Of a stretch of DNA of 63,892 nt, positions 36,852-46,818 are shown in pieces. The stretch is from Streptococcus mitis. GTDB taxonomy: Bacteria; Bacillota; Bacilli; Lactobacillales; Streptococcaceae. The stretch spans positions 1-63,892 of the forward strand of contig NZ_JPFU01000016.1 in NCBI RefSeq assembly GCF_000722695.1, given 5' to 3'. Position 1 is the stretch's first letter; each line of letters starts with the position of its first letter. The translations under genes and the position numbers were made by a program. The notes below the pieces were generated by a model. That model had not been told where the DNA came from, made no database searches, and was given only the letters and a program-made list of their open reading frames with translations.

Positions 36852-37778
36852 ATGTCTATTTATAACAACATTACTGAATTAATCGGTCAAACTCCGATTG
36901 TTAAACTCAACAACATCGTGCCAGAAGGTGCCGCGGATGTCTATGTAAAGCTTGAAGCATTTAACCCTGGTTCATCTGTAAAAGACCGTATTGCTCTTAG
37001 CATGATTGAAAAAGCTGAACAAGACGGTATTCTAAAACCGGGTGCTACTATTGTTGAAGCAACAAGTGGAAACACTGGTATTGGACTTTCATGGGTAGGT
37101 GCTGCTAAAGGGTATAAAGTTGTCATCGTTATGCCTGAAACTATGAGTGTGGAACGACGTAAGATTATCCAAGCCTATGGTGCTGAACTCGTCCTCACTC
37201 CTGGTAGCGAAGGAATGAAAGGTGCTATCGCAAAAGCCCAAGAAATCGCTGCTGAACGCGATGGTTTCCTTCCTCTTCAATTTGACAATCCAGCTAATCC
37301 AGAAGTACACGAAAGAACAACAGGAGCTGAAATACTAGCTGCTTTCGGTAAAAATGGATTAGACGCCTTTGTTGCTGGAGTTGGTACTGGTGGAACAATT
37401 TCTGGTGTTTCTCATGCACTCAAATCAGCAAATTCTAACATTCAAGTTTTTGCAGTAGAGGCAGATGAATCTGCTATTCTATCTGGTGAAAAACCTGGAC
37501 CACACAAAATTCAAGGTATCTCAGCTGGATTTATTCCTGATACACTGGATACAAAGGCTTATGATGGTATCGTTCGTGTAACGTCAGACGATGCTCTAGC
37601 ACTCGGCCGTGAAATTGGTGGAAAGGAAGGTTTCCTTGTAGGGATTTCTTCAGCTGCAGCTATCTATGGAGCCATCGAGGTTGCCAAAAAATTAGGTACA
37701 GGTAAGAAAGTCCTTGCTCTAGCACCAGATAACGGCGAACGTTATCTGTCTACAGCACTCTATGAATTTGAAGTGTAG
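36852..37778 (+). CDS. cysK: Cysteine synthase (O-acetylserine sulfhydrylase)
   Basis: PLP enzyme making cysteine from O-acetylserine and sulfide. The 308-residue protein has the PLP lysine in [12 protein letters not shown], the substrate loop [12 protein letters not shown], the phosphate-binding [11 protein letters not shown], and [10 protein letters not shown] at the C-terminus. Monocistronic, between two terminators. Could be called cysM in some annotations; the sequence fits the CysK group. Confidence 0.94.
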   Translation: MSIYNNITELIGQTPIVKLNNIVPEGAADVYVKLEAFNPGSSVKDRIALSMIEKAEQDGILKPGATIVEATSGNTGIGLSWVGAAKGYKVVIVMPETMSVERRKIIQAYGAELVLTPGSEGMKGAIAKAQEIAAERDGFLPLQFDNPANPEVHERTTGAEILAAFGKNGLDAFVAGVGTGGTISGVSHALKSANSNIQVFAVEADESAILSGEKPGPHKIQGISAGFIPDTLDTKAYDGIVRVTSDDALALGREIGGKEGFLVGISSAAAIYGAIEVAKKLGTGKKVLALAPDNGERYLSTALYEFEV

Positions 37779-37794
37779 TCTCCTAAATACATTT

Positions 37795-37817
37795 AGCCCT
37801 TATTATAGGGCTTTTTA
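37795..37817 (+). terminator. cysK terminator
   Basis: AGCCCT-TATTAT-AGGGCT followed by TTTTTATTT, 17 bases after the stop. Confidence 0.85.
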
Positions 37818-37825
37818 TTTATACC

Positions 37826-37987
37826 TTGAAAAATCGACTGCATAGAAAAGTCTTTAGGCAGATAAAGGCTTGTTTGGGGTACAAGAGATGTAATCTGAGA
37901 GGGAAGCGTCAAGTGAGAATTGACATAGGATTGGTACTTATGGCCAACAACCTCCTAAAATACAATAAGAGAACGACTCAAAATTAA
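37826..37987 (+). pseudogene. C-terminal remnant of an IS transposase (IS1182-like)
   Basis: About 53 codons read LKNRLHRKVFRQIKACLGYK, then CNLRGKRQVRIDIGLVLMAN, NLLKYNK and a stop. The RGK...V..DIGL..MA.NL.K pattern is the usual end of IS1182/IS4-type transposases. No start, no other part of the element and no inverted repeats are left. An old insertion scar between cysK and tsf. Confidence 0.6.
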
Positions 37988-38026
37988 AAAGCTAGAGTTC
38001 CGCAATTGGAAATCTCTAGCTTTTTT
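37986..38026. terminator. Bidirectional terminator (tsf on the minus strand)
   Basis: AAAAAGCTAGAG / CTCTAGCTTTTTT with a 16-base loop; A and T runs on both sides. Confidence 0.85.
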
Positions 38027-38063
38027 GTGGCTGAGAACTATTTTGTCCCAGGCTCTTCTATGA

Positions 38064-39104
38064 TTAGTTATTCAAGGCTGCTGCCATTGTAGCTGCAACT
38101 TCAGCTTCAAAGTCGTTTGCAGCTTTCTCAATACCTTCACCAACTTCAAAGCGAGCGAACTCAACTACTGAAGCGTTAACTGATTCAAGGTATGCTTCAA
38201 CTGTCTTGCTGTCATCCATGATGTAAACTTGTGCAAGAAGTGTGTAAGCTTGGTCAACTTTAGTGTTGTCAAGCATGAAGCGATCCATTTTACCTGGGAT
38301 AATTTTGTCCCAGATTTTTTCTGGTTTGCCTTCTGCAGCCAATTCAGCTTTGATGTCAGCTTCAGCTTGGGCGATCACTTCATCAGTCAATTGTGCTTTT
38401 GATCCATACTTCAAGTGTGGAAGAGCTGGTTTGTTAACCATTGCACGGCTTTCGTTATCTTGGTCGATTACGTGGTTCAATTGTGCCAACTCATCTTTAA
38501 CGAATTGCTCATCCAATTCTTTGTAAGAAAGAACTGTTGGTTTCATCGCTGCGATGTGCATTGACAATTGTTTAGCAAGAGCTTCGTCTCCACCTTCAAC
38601 AACTGAAATAACACCGATACGTCCACCGTTATGTTGGTAAGCTCCAAAGTGTTGTGCATCTGTTTTTTCAATCAATGCAAAGCGACGGAATGAGATTTTT
38701 TCTCCGATAGTTGCTGTTGCAGATACGTATGCAGCTTCAAGAGTTTCACCTGAAGGCATTGTCAAAGCAAGCGCTTCTTCATTGTTAGCAGGTTTTCCTT
38801 CAGCAATAACTTTAGCTGTAGTATTTACCAATTCAACGAATTGAGCGTTTTTCGCAACGAAGTCAGTTTCAGCGTTTACTTCAATAACTGCTGCAACATT
38901 ACCGTTAACATAAACACCAGTCAAACCTTCTGCAGCAACACGATCAGCTTTCTTAGCTGCCTTAGCCATACCTTTTTCACGAAGCAATTCAATCGCTTTT
39001 TCGATGTCACCGTCTGTTTCTACAAGCGCTTTTTTAGCGTCCATAACACCGGCACCAGATTTTTCACGCAACTCTTTTACAAGTTTAGCTGTAATTTCTG
39101 CCAT
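38064..39104 (-). CDS. tsf: Elongation factor Ts
   Basis: Guanine-nucleotide exchange factor for EF-Tu. The 346-residue protein has the UBA-like N-terminus ([21 protein letters not shown]), the TDFVAKN motif that contacts EF-Tu, and the two-lobed core ([14 protein letters not shown]). Streptococcal Ts is longer than that of E. coli. Follows rpsB after an 80-base gap with a strong hairpin. Confidence 0.96.
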   Translation of the reverse strand: MAEITAKLVKELREKSGAGVMDAKKALVETDGDIEKAIELLREKGMAKAAKKADRVAAEGLTGVYVNGNVAAVIEVNAETDFVAKNAQFVELVNTTAKVIAEGKPANNEEALALTMPSGETLEAAYVSATATIGEKISFRRFALIEKTDAQHFGAYQHNGGRIGVISVVEGGDEALAKQLSMHIAAMKPTVLSYKELDEQFVKDELAQLNHVIDQDNESRAMVNKPALPHLKYGSKAQLTDEVIAQAEADIKAELAAEGKPEKIWDKIIPGKMDRFMLDNTKVDQAYTLLAQVYIMDDSKTVEAYLESVNASVVEFARFEVGEGIEKAANDFEAEVAATMAAALNN

Positions 39105-39130
39105 TTTGATTCTCCTATATTTTTTAAAAA

Positions 39131-39161
39131 TAGGAGAGCCGGGCTAAGCCCCGCCCTCCTA
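39131..39161 (-). terminator. GC-rich hairpin between rpsB and tsf
   Basis: On the minus strand TAGGAGGGCGGGGCT-TAG-CCCGGCTCTCCTA then TTTTTAAAAA. Looks like an intrinsic terminator or attenuator that would set a higher S2 than Ts output. Confidence 0.7.
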
Positions 39162-39182
39162 GGTAATTACTATTTATATGAA

Positions 39183-39962
39183 TTAAGCGTTGTCGCCTTC
39201 TACAACTTCAACGATTTCTTCGATTGAATCTGCTTGAGCTTCTGAAGCTGCAAATTCTGCTTCAACTGCTGCTGCATCTTCACCTTGACGTCCTTCGATG
39301 ATAGCGTCAGCCAATTTAGCTGTAATCAATTTAACAGCGCGGATAGCGTCATCGTTAGCTGGGATGATTACATCGATATCATCTGGATCAGTATTTGTAT
39401 CAACCATCGCTACAACTGGGATTCCCAATTTTTTAGCTTCTTTAACAGCGATTTGCTCTTTATGTGGGTCAACTACGTACATAACATCTGGGATACGAGG
39501 CATATCTTCGATACCACCCAAGAATTTTTCAAGACGTGCACGTTGTTTGTTAAGAAGTGCAACTTCTTTCTTAGGAAGAACTTCGAAAGTTCCATCTTCT
39601 TCCATACGTTTGATTTCTTTCAAACGAGCAATACGTTTTTGGATTGTTCCCCAGTTTGTAAGAGTTCCACCCAACCAACGGTGGTTGATGAAGTATTGAC
39701 CTGAACGTACTGCTTCTTCAGCAACTGCATCAGCTGCTTGTTTCTTAGTACCAACGAACAATACAACTGCATCGTTAGCTGCTGCATCACGCATGAAGTC
39801 GTATGCTTGGTCAGCGTATTTTACAGTTTGTTGCAAGTCGATAACGTGGATTCCGTTACGCTCTGTAAAGATGTACTTAGCCATCTTAGGGTTCCAGCGA
39901 CGAGTTTGGTGACCAAAGTGTACACCAGCCTCAAGAAGTTGTTTCATTGAAATTACTGCCAT
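39183..39962 (-). CDS. rpsB: 30S ribosomal protein S2
   Basis: A 259-residue ribosomal protein beginning [19 protein letters not shown], with [20 protein letters not shown] and the C-terminal [24 protein letters not shown]. The ATG at 39962 follows AAAAAGGAG; the longer open frame upstream is leader sequence. A leader of about 110 bases precedes it. First gene of rpsB-tsf. Confidence 0.97.
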   Translation of the reverse strand: MAVISMKQLLEAGVHFGHQTRRWNPKMAKYIFTERNGIHVIDLQQTVKYADQAYDFMRDAAANDAVVLFVGTKKQAADAVAEEAVRSGQYFINHRWLGGTLTNWGTIQKRIARLKEIKRMEEDGTFEVLPKKEVALLNKQRARLEKFLGGIEDMPRIPDVMYVVDPHKEQIAVKEAKKLGIPVVAMVDTNTDPDDIDVIIPANDDAIRAVKLITAKLADAIIEGRQGEDAAAVEAEFAASEAQADSIEEIVEVVEGDNA

Positions 39963-40078
39963 GAGTATTTCTCCTTTTTGTTTTTTTCCTCTTCTTGACT
40001 TCAACTCGCAAAACGACCCAAGGGCAACTGCTTCACAATTCATCAAGAATGAGTATTATCGTTCACACGACATTTTTC

Positions 40079-40107
40079 ATTCTACCATACTTTTCCAATA
40101 TTTTCAA
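40079..40107 (-). promoter_or_regulatory. rpsB promoter
   Basis: TTGAAA (40102-40107), 17-base spacer, TGG-TAGAAT extended -10 (40079-40084) on the minus strand. The outer IS-like direct repeat begins only 13 bases upstream of the -35. Confidence 0.85.
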
Positions 40108-40196
40108 GCTATTTTAGTAGATTTTTAAAGTAGATAACTTCTCAAAGTAACTTCCACTTGCCTGACCAAAGTGGAAATTAGTCTAAAACGGATTTT

Positions 40197-41460
40197 TATG
40201 GTGGAATTAAGTGTGAGACGTTTGAGTTAGAAATGAGGCTCACTATGACAAAACATAAACACCTTACCCTTTCAGACCGTAATGATATCCAATTAGGCTT
40301 AGAGCACGGTGAAACCTTCAAAGCTATTGGACAGTCCATTCTAAAAGACCCGACCACTGTCTCCAAAGAAGTCAAACGAAACAGACAAGTCCGAGAGTCT
40401 ACGTGTGATAACCTTCCCTGCCCTTTACTCGATAAGGCTCCCTTTGTCTGTAATGGATGCCCTAAAAGAAGACAAAATTGTGGCTATAAGAAGATTTTCT
40501 ACCTTGCTAAACAAGCTCAAAAACAATACGAACAAACTCTTGGCGAGTCTCGTGAAGGAACTCCCCTCAATTCCAAGACCTTCTGGGACATGGACAAAGT
40601 CATTTCTGATGGGGTTAAAAAGGGACAACACATCTATCATATCCTCAAAACTCATAACCTTGATGTCAGCTCCTCAACTGTCTATCGACACATCCGAAAA
40701 GGATACCTATCTATCGCTCCTATTGATCTAGCCAGAGCCGTTAAATTCAAAGAAAGACGGAAAAGTAAGCTACCTTCCATCCCTAAAGAAGCTAAAAAAG
40801 GCCGTTCCTATGAGGATTTCCAAAACTATTTAGTCCTTAATCAACTAGACTCTTGGCTGGAAATGGACACAGTTATGGGCAGGATGGGAGGTAAAATCCT
40901 ACTTACCTTCAACCTGTCTTTCTGTAACTTTATCTTCGCTAGACTTCTGGATAATAAAACTGCCCTTGAGGTTACCAAACACCTCTATGACATCAAAAAC
41001 ACTCTTCACCAAGCGGACAAAGATTTCTTCCAACTCTTCCCTGTCATTCTTACCGATAATGGTGGAGAGTTTGCCAGAGTTGATGATATCGAAATGGATG
41101 TGCGAGGAGAGAGTAAACTCTTCTTTTGTGACCCTAATCGCTCTGACCAGAAAGGGAGAATTGAGAAAAATCACACGCTGATTCGTGACATTCTACCTAA
41201 GGGAACTTCTTTTGACAACTTAACTCAAGAGGACATCAATCTCGTCTGCTCTCATGTCAACAGTGTCAAACGTGCTGCTTTGAATGGAAAGTCAGCCTAT
41301 GAGCTCTTTGCCTTTACCTATGGAGAAGAGATTCCTAAGCTTCTAGGTATTTCTAAAATACCTGCAGAAGACGTCTGTCAGTCTTCTAAATTACTCCAAC
41401 ATAAAATCTAAAAACTAACCTTCAACCCCATTCAAACGTCTCACACTAACTTCCACCATA
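40197..41460 (+). mobile_element. IS30-family insertion sequence, intact
   Basis: Terminal inverted repeats: TATGGTGGAATTAAGTGTGA... at the left and its near mirror at the right (41432-41460, ...TCACACTAACTTCCACCATA), about 25 of 29 positions matching, with one full-length transposase gene between. No frameshift, so it is probably still mobile. Confidence 0.85.
40245..41411 (+). CDS. IS30-family transposase
   Basis: A 388-residue DDE recombinase. The N-terminal HTH (HLTLSDRNDIQLGLEHGETF, KDPTTVSKEVKRNR) binds the ends. A cysteine cluster (CDNLPCPLLDK, CNGCPKRRQNC) follows. The catalytic core has Asp in WLEMDTVMGR, Asp in VILTDNGGEF, and Glu in DQKGRIEKNH, so all three acidic residues are present. 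The ATG at 40245 is preceded by ATGAGGCTCACT; the ATG at 40233 in the same frame is a possible alternative start. Confidence 0.92.
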   Translation: MTKHKHLTLSDRNDIQLGLEHGETFKAIGQSILKDPTTVSKEVKRNRQVRESTCDNLPCPLLDKAPFVCNGCPKRRQNCGYKKIFYLAKQAQKQYEQTLGESREGTPLNSKTFWDMDKVISDGVKKGQHIYHILKTHNLDVSSSTVYRHIRKGYLSIAPIDLARAVKFKERRKSKLPSIPKEAKKGRSYEDFQNYLVLNQLDSWLEMDTVMGRMGGKILLTFNLSFCNFIFARLLDNKTALEVTKHLYDIKNTLHQADKDFFQLFPVILTDNGGEFARVDDIEMDVRGESKLFFCDPNRSDQKGRIEKNHTLIRDILPKGTSFDNLTQEDINLVCSHVNSVKRAALNGKSAYELFAFTYGEEIPKLLGISKIPAEDVCQSSKLLQHKI

Positions 41461-41560
41461 GCGGAACTTAATCTGAAACGCTTTCAGATGAGAGGATTTT
41501 GTGCGCTCTTTTTTCGATTCAGTTTGGTTAAAAAAGCAATAAAATCAAGCATGATTAAAA

Positions 41561-41600
41561 CCAGTGGAACTTACCCTGACACGGATTTCCACTGGTTTTT
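41561..41600 (+). terminator. Terminator-like hairpin built from two IS ends
   Basis: CCAGTGGAA / TTCCACTGG with a 17-base loop, followed by TTTTT. Formed by facing IS30-like ends; may stop transcription leaving the IS. Confidence 0.5.
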
Positions 41601-41696
41601 AGGATTTTTATCAGACTAACTTCCACTTCTACTAGCGGTGGAAGTTAGTTTGGGAATTTACCGATTTTTAAAGTAGCTTCACTATACACAACACAA

Positions 41697-41719
41697 AAGA
41701 GACTCACATCGAGCCTCTT
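41697..41719 (-). terminator. pcsB terminator
   Basis: AAGAGGCTC / GAGTCTCTT stem (one mismatch) on the minus strand followed by TTG-rich sequence, 12 bases after the pcsB stop. Confidence 0.65.
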
Positions 41720-41730
41720 CGTTTCATTCA

Positions 41731-42915
41731 TTAGTTTGGATAGATATATGTTACAAAACCTTCTGAAGTCGTAGTAGGATTGAACCATCCACGTTTATTT
41801 CCGATTGTACGGTTTCCACCATAGTTTGATTCAGAGACCTGGATACTTGTTGATGATGAAACCGCTGTAACCACGGCTACGTGTCCATATCCACCATCAT
41901 TCCAACATGCAATAGCACCAACTTGAGGTGTAGATCCTGTACGGAATCCTGCTGCAGCTGCACTTGTAGCCCACTGTGCTCCATTACCCCAGTAGTCTCC
42001 AGCCCAAGGTGCCAATGTCTTAGCTCCCCATGTACACTCACCAGTTGGATAACTTGACGCATTTGTGCTATATGTTGGATGATGTTTCACTAGTGCAGGA
42101 GTGTAGCTTGAAGATGATTCAGAGACTGCTTGAACTTCTGCTGTAAAGGTTGTATTTCCAGAAGCAACAACTGTTTGTTCTTGACTTGCTTGTTTAGCTT
42201 TATAAGCAGCTTCTGCTTCTGCAGCTGCTTTAGCTTCTGCTTCCGCTGCAGCTTTTTTCTCAAGTAAACTTGCTTTTTCATCCTCTGCTGTAGCCTTTTC
42301 AGCAGCAAGATTCAATTCTGCAGCTTTCAATTCTGCTTGTTTTGTAGTTAATGTTTGAGCATCATCAGCTAATTTTTGTTGATTTGCAATAACTGTATTG
42401 ATTGCATCATTATTTGCTACTTGTTTTTCAGAAATAGCTTTTTTATCTGCTTTCTGTTGTTCCAACATCTTATTGTTTGCAGATACGATTTCGCTCATTG
42501 CAGCAACACGTGAAATAGCTTCTGTAATTGATTTCGAGTTTACAATCGTATTTATGTAACTTGTTGCAGCTCCATTTGTTTGAGCACTACGAGCTTGTTT
42601 TTGCAACGAATCATTACGAGATACAATATTCTTAGAAAGTTCTGTAATTTCACCCTCAAGCTTTTTAGATTCAGCTTGTAGTCTATCATTTTCAGATTGC
42701 AAGTTTGATTGCTCTGTTTGAATAGCAGATACTTGCTCCTGAATTTGATCAACTTGTTTTTGAGCTTCTTGTTGTTGTGCTGTTAAATTACTAATTTTAT
42801 TATCTTGAGCAGCAATTTTGTCATCAGTAGTTTCTGCATGCGCAGTTGTTAAAACAGCAACTTGAGAAACCATTACTGTACTTAGTAAAAGTGACGCTAA
42901 GATTTTTTTCTTCAT
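41731..42915 (-). CDS. pcsB: Peptidoglycan hydrolase PcsB
   Basis: Essential cell-division hydrolase that works with FtsEX. The 394-residue protein has a signal peptide (to TTAHAET), a long coiled coil (about 30-250, [20 protein letters not shown]), an alanine/glutamate-rich linker, and a C-terminal CHAP domain with Cys in [13 protein letters not shown] and His in [12 protein letters not shown]. The WalR box upstream fits its known control by WalRK. ATG at 42915 follows GAAGGAG. Confidence 0.95.
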   Translation of the reverse strand: MKKKILASLLLSTVMVSQVAVLTTAHAETTDDKIAAQDNKISNLTAQQQEAQKQVDQIQEQVSAIQTEQSNLQSENDRLQAESKKLEGEITELSKNIVSRNDSLQKQARSAQTNGAATSYINTIVNSKSITEAISRVAAMSEIVSANNKMLEQQKADKKAISEKQVANNDAINTVIANQQKLADDAQTLTTKQAELKAAELNLAAEKATAEDEKASLLEKKAAAEAEAKAAAEAEAAYKAKQASQEQTVVASGNTTFTAEVQAVSESSSSYTPALVKHHPTYSTNASSYPTGECTWGAKTLAPWAGDYWGNGAQWATSAAAAGFRTGSTPQVGAIACWNDGGYGHVAVVTAVSSSTSIQVSESNYGGNRTIGNKRGWFNPTTTSEGFVTYIYPN

Positions 42916-42950
42916 ATTACGTAGATACTCCTTCTATTTGAGACAATACT

Positions 42951-42994
42951 AGTATACCAAAAAAAGACATAATAAATATTACGCCTTTATTACA
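42951..42994 (-). promoter_or_regulatory. WalR box and -10 of pcsB
   Basis: TGTAAT-AAAGG-CGTAAT (42978-42994) on the minus strand fits the WalR consensus TGTWAH-N5-TGTWAH with one change; TATACT (42951-42956) is the -10. Confidence 0.75.
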
Positions 42995-43008
42995 TTTGTA
43001 TTTCTTTC

Positions 43009-43503
43009 TCATAGATAGTATTTTTCAAAAATAAACTGAAAAACAATCATCCATATAAGATTTAAAGTCATTGATGGTACTAAACTATAGACTATGAACA
43101 AAGACATACTATCCACAGTTAGACCTACCACTATTGCAAGTATATATACCCCCATCTCAAATAGAAAAGTCATGACAATAATTGCCAACATTCTCGTCCA
43201 ACGATTCAATAAAATAACACTATTAAATTTATGGAGAAATACCCCCAACAAGACGAATAACAAAGTCGCAATCCCTATCAAGTGGAAAAAGTAAATGTCA
43301 TAGACCAAACCCACTAGAAAACAATAGGCTAAATAGAGATACTCTGATACTTCTATCGTCTCAAATAAGAGAAATAGAAAAAGAAAATGACTAGCCAACT
43401 GTACATGGGGGAAAAATGAGCCCAGAAGTTGACTAATATGGGCATCAATTAGAACAAAGAAAGGAAGCAATAAAAACACTCCAACCCGCTTCAACTGTCT
43501 CAT
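43009..43503 (-). CDS. mreD: Rod shape-determining protein MreD
   Basis: A 164-residue membrane protein with about five helices (VGVFLLLPFFVLIDAHIS, YLAYCFLVGLVYDIYFF). Part of the peripheral wall synthesis complex with MreC. Its ATG overlaps the mreC stop (TAATG). Confidence 0.9.
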   Translation of the reverse strand: MRQLKRVGVFLLLPFFVLIDAHISQLLGSFFPHVQLASHFLFLFLLFETIEVSEYLYLAYCFLVGLVYDIYFFHLIGIATLLFVLLGVFLHKFNSVILLNRWTRMLAIIVMTFLFEMGVYILAIVVGLTVDSMSLFIVYSLVPSMTLNLIWMIVFQFIFEKYYL

Positions 43504-44321
43504 TATGAATTCCCCACTAATTCTATCACATCCACATTATGAGTATCTGCACTCAATTTAACAGTCACTTCTCGTGTCAAATAGTCCGTACTATGCGTTG
43601 TAGCAACCACTTCACCAACTGGAATATCAGCAACATTAAAGTTTCCTAATCCACCCGTTGTCACCTTATCGCCTGCACTAATATCGCTATTACTATTTAA
43701 TTGGCTAATTTTAAGAACCTCATTTTCCTTGTCATAGCCAACAATAATCCCATAAATTGTTGTAGAACCATGTTGAATTTTAACAGAAATCTTATCAGCA
43801 TTTTCCGTATTTGTCAGAAGGTTAACCATAGTAGAGTTCTCCTCTACTTTTGAAACACTCCCAATCAAGCCACCATTTGCAATGGCTAACATGTTCTCAG
43901 AAACCCCTTTTGATTTGCCTGCATCCAGGATCAACTCCTGCTTCCAAGATACCGGAGAACGCATAATAACATCTGCTGCTAAAGTTTTTGTGGCTTGCAA
44001 CTTGGACTTCATATCAAGCAATTGGCGCAATTGTTCATTTTCTGTCTTTAAACTTTCCGCCTCATTTGATTTAACTTCTAATTGGTAAATCTGTTTCTTC
44101 AAACTTTCATTTTCATTATATGTTCGTGTCAAATGAGCCAAATCTGATTTGACAGAATCAAACCACTGAAAAGGTTTTTGTACAACCCTATCAACCAATG
44201 AGATTCCATCTCCTAACTTTGTTACAATTGTGCTTGAATAAGTCGTCGCTAAGAGAGCTGACACAAGCAGAACGGTGACAAAAATAATAATGACATATTT
44301 TGATTTTTTAAAACGGTTCAT
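43503..44321 (-). CDS. mreC: Rod shape-determining protein MreC
   Basis: A 272-residue bitopic protein: one N-terminal helix (VIIIFVTVLLVSALLATTY), a coiled coil (YNENESLKKQIYQLEVKSNE) and a beta-rich extracellular domain (VIMRSPVSWKQELILDAGKSKGV). Scaffold of peripheral peptidoglycan synthesis in ovococci, which lack MreB. In one operon with mreD; follows ecfT after 58 bases. Confidence 0.94.
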   Translation of the reverse strand: MNRFKKSKYVIIIFVTVLLVSALLATTYSSTIVTKLGDGISLVDRVVQKPFQWFDSVKSDLAHLTRTYNENESLKKQIYQLEVKSNEAESLKTENEQLRQLLDMKSKLQATKTLAADVIMRSPVSWKQELILDAGKSKGVSENMLAIANGGLIGSVSKVEENSTMVNLLTNTENADKISVKIQHGSTTIYGIIVGYDKENEVLKISQLNSNSDISAGDKVTTGGLGNFNVADIPVGEVVATTHSTDYLTREVTVKLSADTHNVDVIELVGNS

Positions 44322-44379
44322 ATCCCTACCTTTATATCAAAAACTGTTACAGTAATTTTTTATCAATTCCTGAAAGCTA

Positions 44380-45174
44380 CTAAGATTTTAAGAAAAATAA
44401 GCAACAACCAAGTACGAGAACAACAAGAATAGTCAGCGTATCCTTTCGAGTCCATTCCAATTGTCGGTATTGACTTCTGCCTTTTCCACCCTGATAACCA
44501 CGCGCTTCCATGGCGATAGCCAAGGAATCTGCACGTTTTAAACTTGTCGCAAAAAGAGGAATCAAAATGGGAATCATAGCCTTCACCTTTTGGACAATAC
44601 TTCCTTCACCAAAATCCACCCCACGCGCTTTCTGTGCATTCATAATCCGCGTCGTATCATCCATTAAGGTCGGAACAAAACGCAAACTCATAGATAGCAT
44701 TAAACCAATTTCATGAACTGGAACTTTCACACGCTTTAAAGGCGCTAACAAAGCTTCGACAGCTGATGCCAAACTTAAGGGCATGGTCGTTAAGGTTAAC
44801 AAAGTTGAAAAGAAAATAATCAATACAAAGCGACAAAAAATAATTCCAGCTTGTTGCAAAGCATAATCTGTAATTCTCACAAACGAAAACTCAAATAAAA
44901 CATTCCCATTAGAAATGAAAAACAGTTGAAAAATGGTTGTGAAGGCAATCAAGAAAAACATAGACTTCAAGCCCTGAATAAAAAATGAAAGAGATACTCC
45001 TGACAAGGCAATAAATATCCCTGTCGCTATAAAAAGAATCAGATTCGTCAAGAGATTATTAGCCCAAAAAACGATTAAAATCAGTAGCATCATAGCAAGC
45101 AATTTGCTACGTGGATCCAATCGGTGAACAATCGAATCTCCTGGGATATAACGCCCCAAAATCATACTATCCAT
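44380..45174 (-). CDS. ecfT: ECF transporter transmembrane subunit
   Basis: Shared membrane subunit of the energy-coupling factor vitamin transporters. The 264-residue protein has about six helices and two coupling motifs ([12 protein letters not shown] and [12 protein letters not shown], the two A-R-G signatures). It overlaps ecfA2 by eight bases. Partner S components (for riboflavin, biotin and others) are not in the window. Confidence 0.93.
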   Translation of the reverse strand: MDSMILGRYIPGDSIVHRLDPRSKLLAMMLLILIVFWANNLLTNLILFIATGIFIALSGVSLSFFIQGLKSMFFLIAFTTIFQLFFISNGNVLFEFSFVRITDYALQQAGIIFCRFVLIIFFSTLLTLTTMPLSLASAVEALLAPLKRVKVPVHEIGLMLSMSLRFVPTLMDDTTRIMNAQKARGVDFGEGSIVQKVKAMIPILIPLFATSLKRADSLAIAMEARGYQGGKGRSQYRQLEWTRKDTLTILVVLVLGCCLFFLKS

Positions 45175-46006
45175 TTAGCGACTCCTTGAATTCCTCTATC
45201 TTAATCGGTAATCGTTTAAATGACACGCCTCTATCAGCCAATCGTTTACAAAAGGCTGTAATTTTAGGTACTCCCAACTGCACTTCTTCCATAAAGACAA
45301 CATCTTGAAAGACATCACTCGGTTTACCACCCTTCACTAAACGTCCCTTTTCCATCACATAGACTTGATTTGCATATTCAGCCACATCATCCATCAAATG
45401 CGTTACCAAAACAATCGTCATCCCTGACTGGTGGAGTTTTTTGAACAAGGTCATCAACTCTTTTCTCCCTAGAGGATCTAGGCCTGCTGTGGGCTCATCT
45501 AAGACTAATATTGCTGGCTCCATGGCAAGTATGCCTGCAATGGCGACACGTCTCATTTGTCCACCTGACAGCTCAAACGGACTGCGATCAAAAAGTGATT
45601 CCTCAATTCCAACCAAAGCCAGTTTCTCACGCGCAATCTTCTCCGCATCTTCTTCAGAAACTCCAAAATTTTGCGGTCCAAAAGCAACGTCTTTCAAAAC
45701 CGTTTCTTCAAAAATCTGATTTTCGGCAAACTGAAATACCAAGCCAACCTGTTTTCTAATTTGACGAATATCTTTATTTTTAGAAGTCGAGGTGATTAAA
45801 GTATCAAAAACTCGCACACTCCCTTGACTTGGTACCAATAAACCATTTAAGAGTTGTAAAATAGTTGATTTACCGCTACCTGTGTGGCCAATTAAAGCCG
45901 TATAAGAACCATCTTCAATCGTCAAAGAAACATCCAACAAAGCCGTTGAAGCTAAGGGAGTACCTTCTTGATATGTAAAACTCACATTTTCTAGAGCAAT
46001 TCCCAT
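45167..46006 (-). CDS. ecfA2: ECF transporter ATPase A2
   Basis: A 279-residue ATPase. Walker [15 protein letters not shown], signature [16 protein letters not shown], Walker [20 protein letters not shown], and a C-terminal ECF extension. Pairs with EcfA1 as a heterodimer on EcfT. Overlaps both neighbours. Confidence 0.94.
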   Translation of the reverse strand: MGIALENVSFTYQEGTPLASTALLDVSLTIEDGSYTALIGHTGSGKSTILQLLNGLLVPSQGSVRVFDTLITSTSKNKDIRQIRKQVGLVFQFAENQIFEETVLKDVAFGPQNFGVSEEDAEKIAREKLALVGIEESLFDRSPFELSGGQMRRVAIAGILAMEPAILVLDEPTAGLDPLGRKELMTLFKKLHQSGMTIVLVTHLMDDVAEYANQVYVMEKGRLVKGGKPSDVFQDVVFMEEVQLGVPKITAFCKRLADRGVSFKRLPIKIEEFKESLNG

Positions 46007-46818
46007 AGCTTATCCTCTAGCTCACTTTCTGTCAAATAATTTTCAGGCAAATCATAGCCATTCTTGCTTAAAGAATTTTTTAATTGATTGGAAAAAGGAG
46101 CGTCTAATCCAATTTGATCTAAATCATTTCGAGAGAAAAGTTCCCTTGGACTACTAGTTGATTCAATTTCCCCTCTTTTCATGACCAATACGCGATCACT
46201 CATGGCAACTTCTTCCAAATCATGTGTAATGGAAATGACCGTCATATCATAGTCTTTTCGAATTCCTCTTACTGTCTCAATAAGTTCTCTACGACCCTCA
46301 GGATCTAACATACTCGTTGCTTCATCTAAGATTAAAATAGCTGGTCTTAGGGCTACAACACCTGCAATAGCAACACGTTGCTTTTGGCCACCTGATAGAC
46401 GCGCTGGCTCTCTCTTTTTAAAGTCCAACATGCCAACTAAATCCAGAGCTTCTTCCACTCTCTTTTTCATTTCTTGACGAGAAAGACCCTGATTTTCCAA
46501 ACCAAAGGCAACATCATCTTCAACAGTCGCTCCAACAAATTGATTGTCTGGATTTTGAAAAACCATACCAATTTGACGACGTATATTCCAAATATTTTCC
46601 TCAGTCAAACGTTGGCTATCTATTACAATCTCTCCAGATTCCGCTTCCAATAAGCCATCAATTAACCGGACAGTCGTTGATTTACCACTACCATTATGCC
46701 CTACAATCGAAAGCCATTCTCCACGTTTTACGTGAAACGTAATATCCTTCACATCGTAGTATTTCTGATTTTCTTTATAACGAAAAGAAAGATTTTTTAC
46801 ATCAATTATTGATTTCAT
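45991..46818 (-). CDS. ecfA1: ECF transporter ATPase A1
   Basis: A 275-residue ATPase. Walker [16 protein letters not shown]-loop [20 protein letters not shown], signature [14 protein letters not shown], Walker [17 protein letters not shown]. Its start overlaps the pgsA stop by four bases and its end overlaps ecfA2 by 16. Confidence 0.94.
   Translation of the reverse strand: MKSIIDVKNLSFRYKENQKYYDVKDITFHVKRGEWLSIVGHNGSGKSTTVRLIDGLLEAESGEIVIDSQRLTEENIWNIRRQIGMVFQNPDNQFVGATVEDDVAFGLENQGLSRQEMKKRVEEALDLVGMLDFKKREPARLSGGQKQRVAIAGVVALRPAILILDEATSMLDPEGRRELIETVRGIRKDYDMTVISITHDLEEVAMSDRVLVMKRGEIESTSSPRELFSRNDLDQIGLDAPFSNQLKNSLSKNGYDLPENYLTESELEDKLWELL

Larger units (their letters stand above)
40120..41676. 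mobile_element. Nested IS30-like region with 14-bp outer direct repeats
   Basis: GATTTTTAAAGTAG occurs at 40120-40133 and 41663-41676. Just inside lie imperfect inverted ends (about 24 bases, ...AGTAACTTCCAC and GTGGAAGTTAGT...). Several solo copies of the IS30-type end (GTGGAA.TTA..CTGA.ACG and variants) occur at 40171, 41461, 41564 and 41638. The intact IS30 copy at 40197-41460 sits inside. This looks like repeated insertion of related elements at their own ends. Confidence 0.6.

Noticed and set aside
39285..39704. Two plus-strand ORFs of 133-139 codons inside rpsB
   Set aside because: Antisense to a ribosomal protein gene; composition explained by its codon use.
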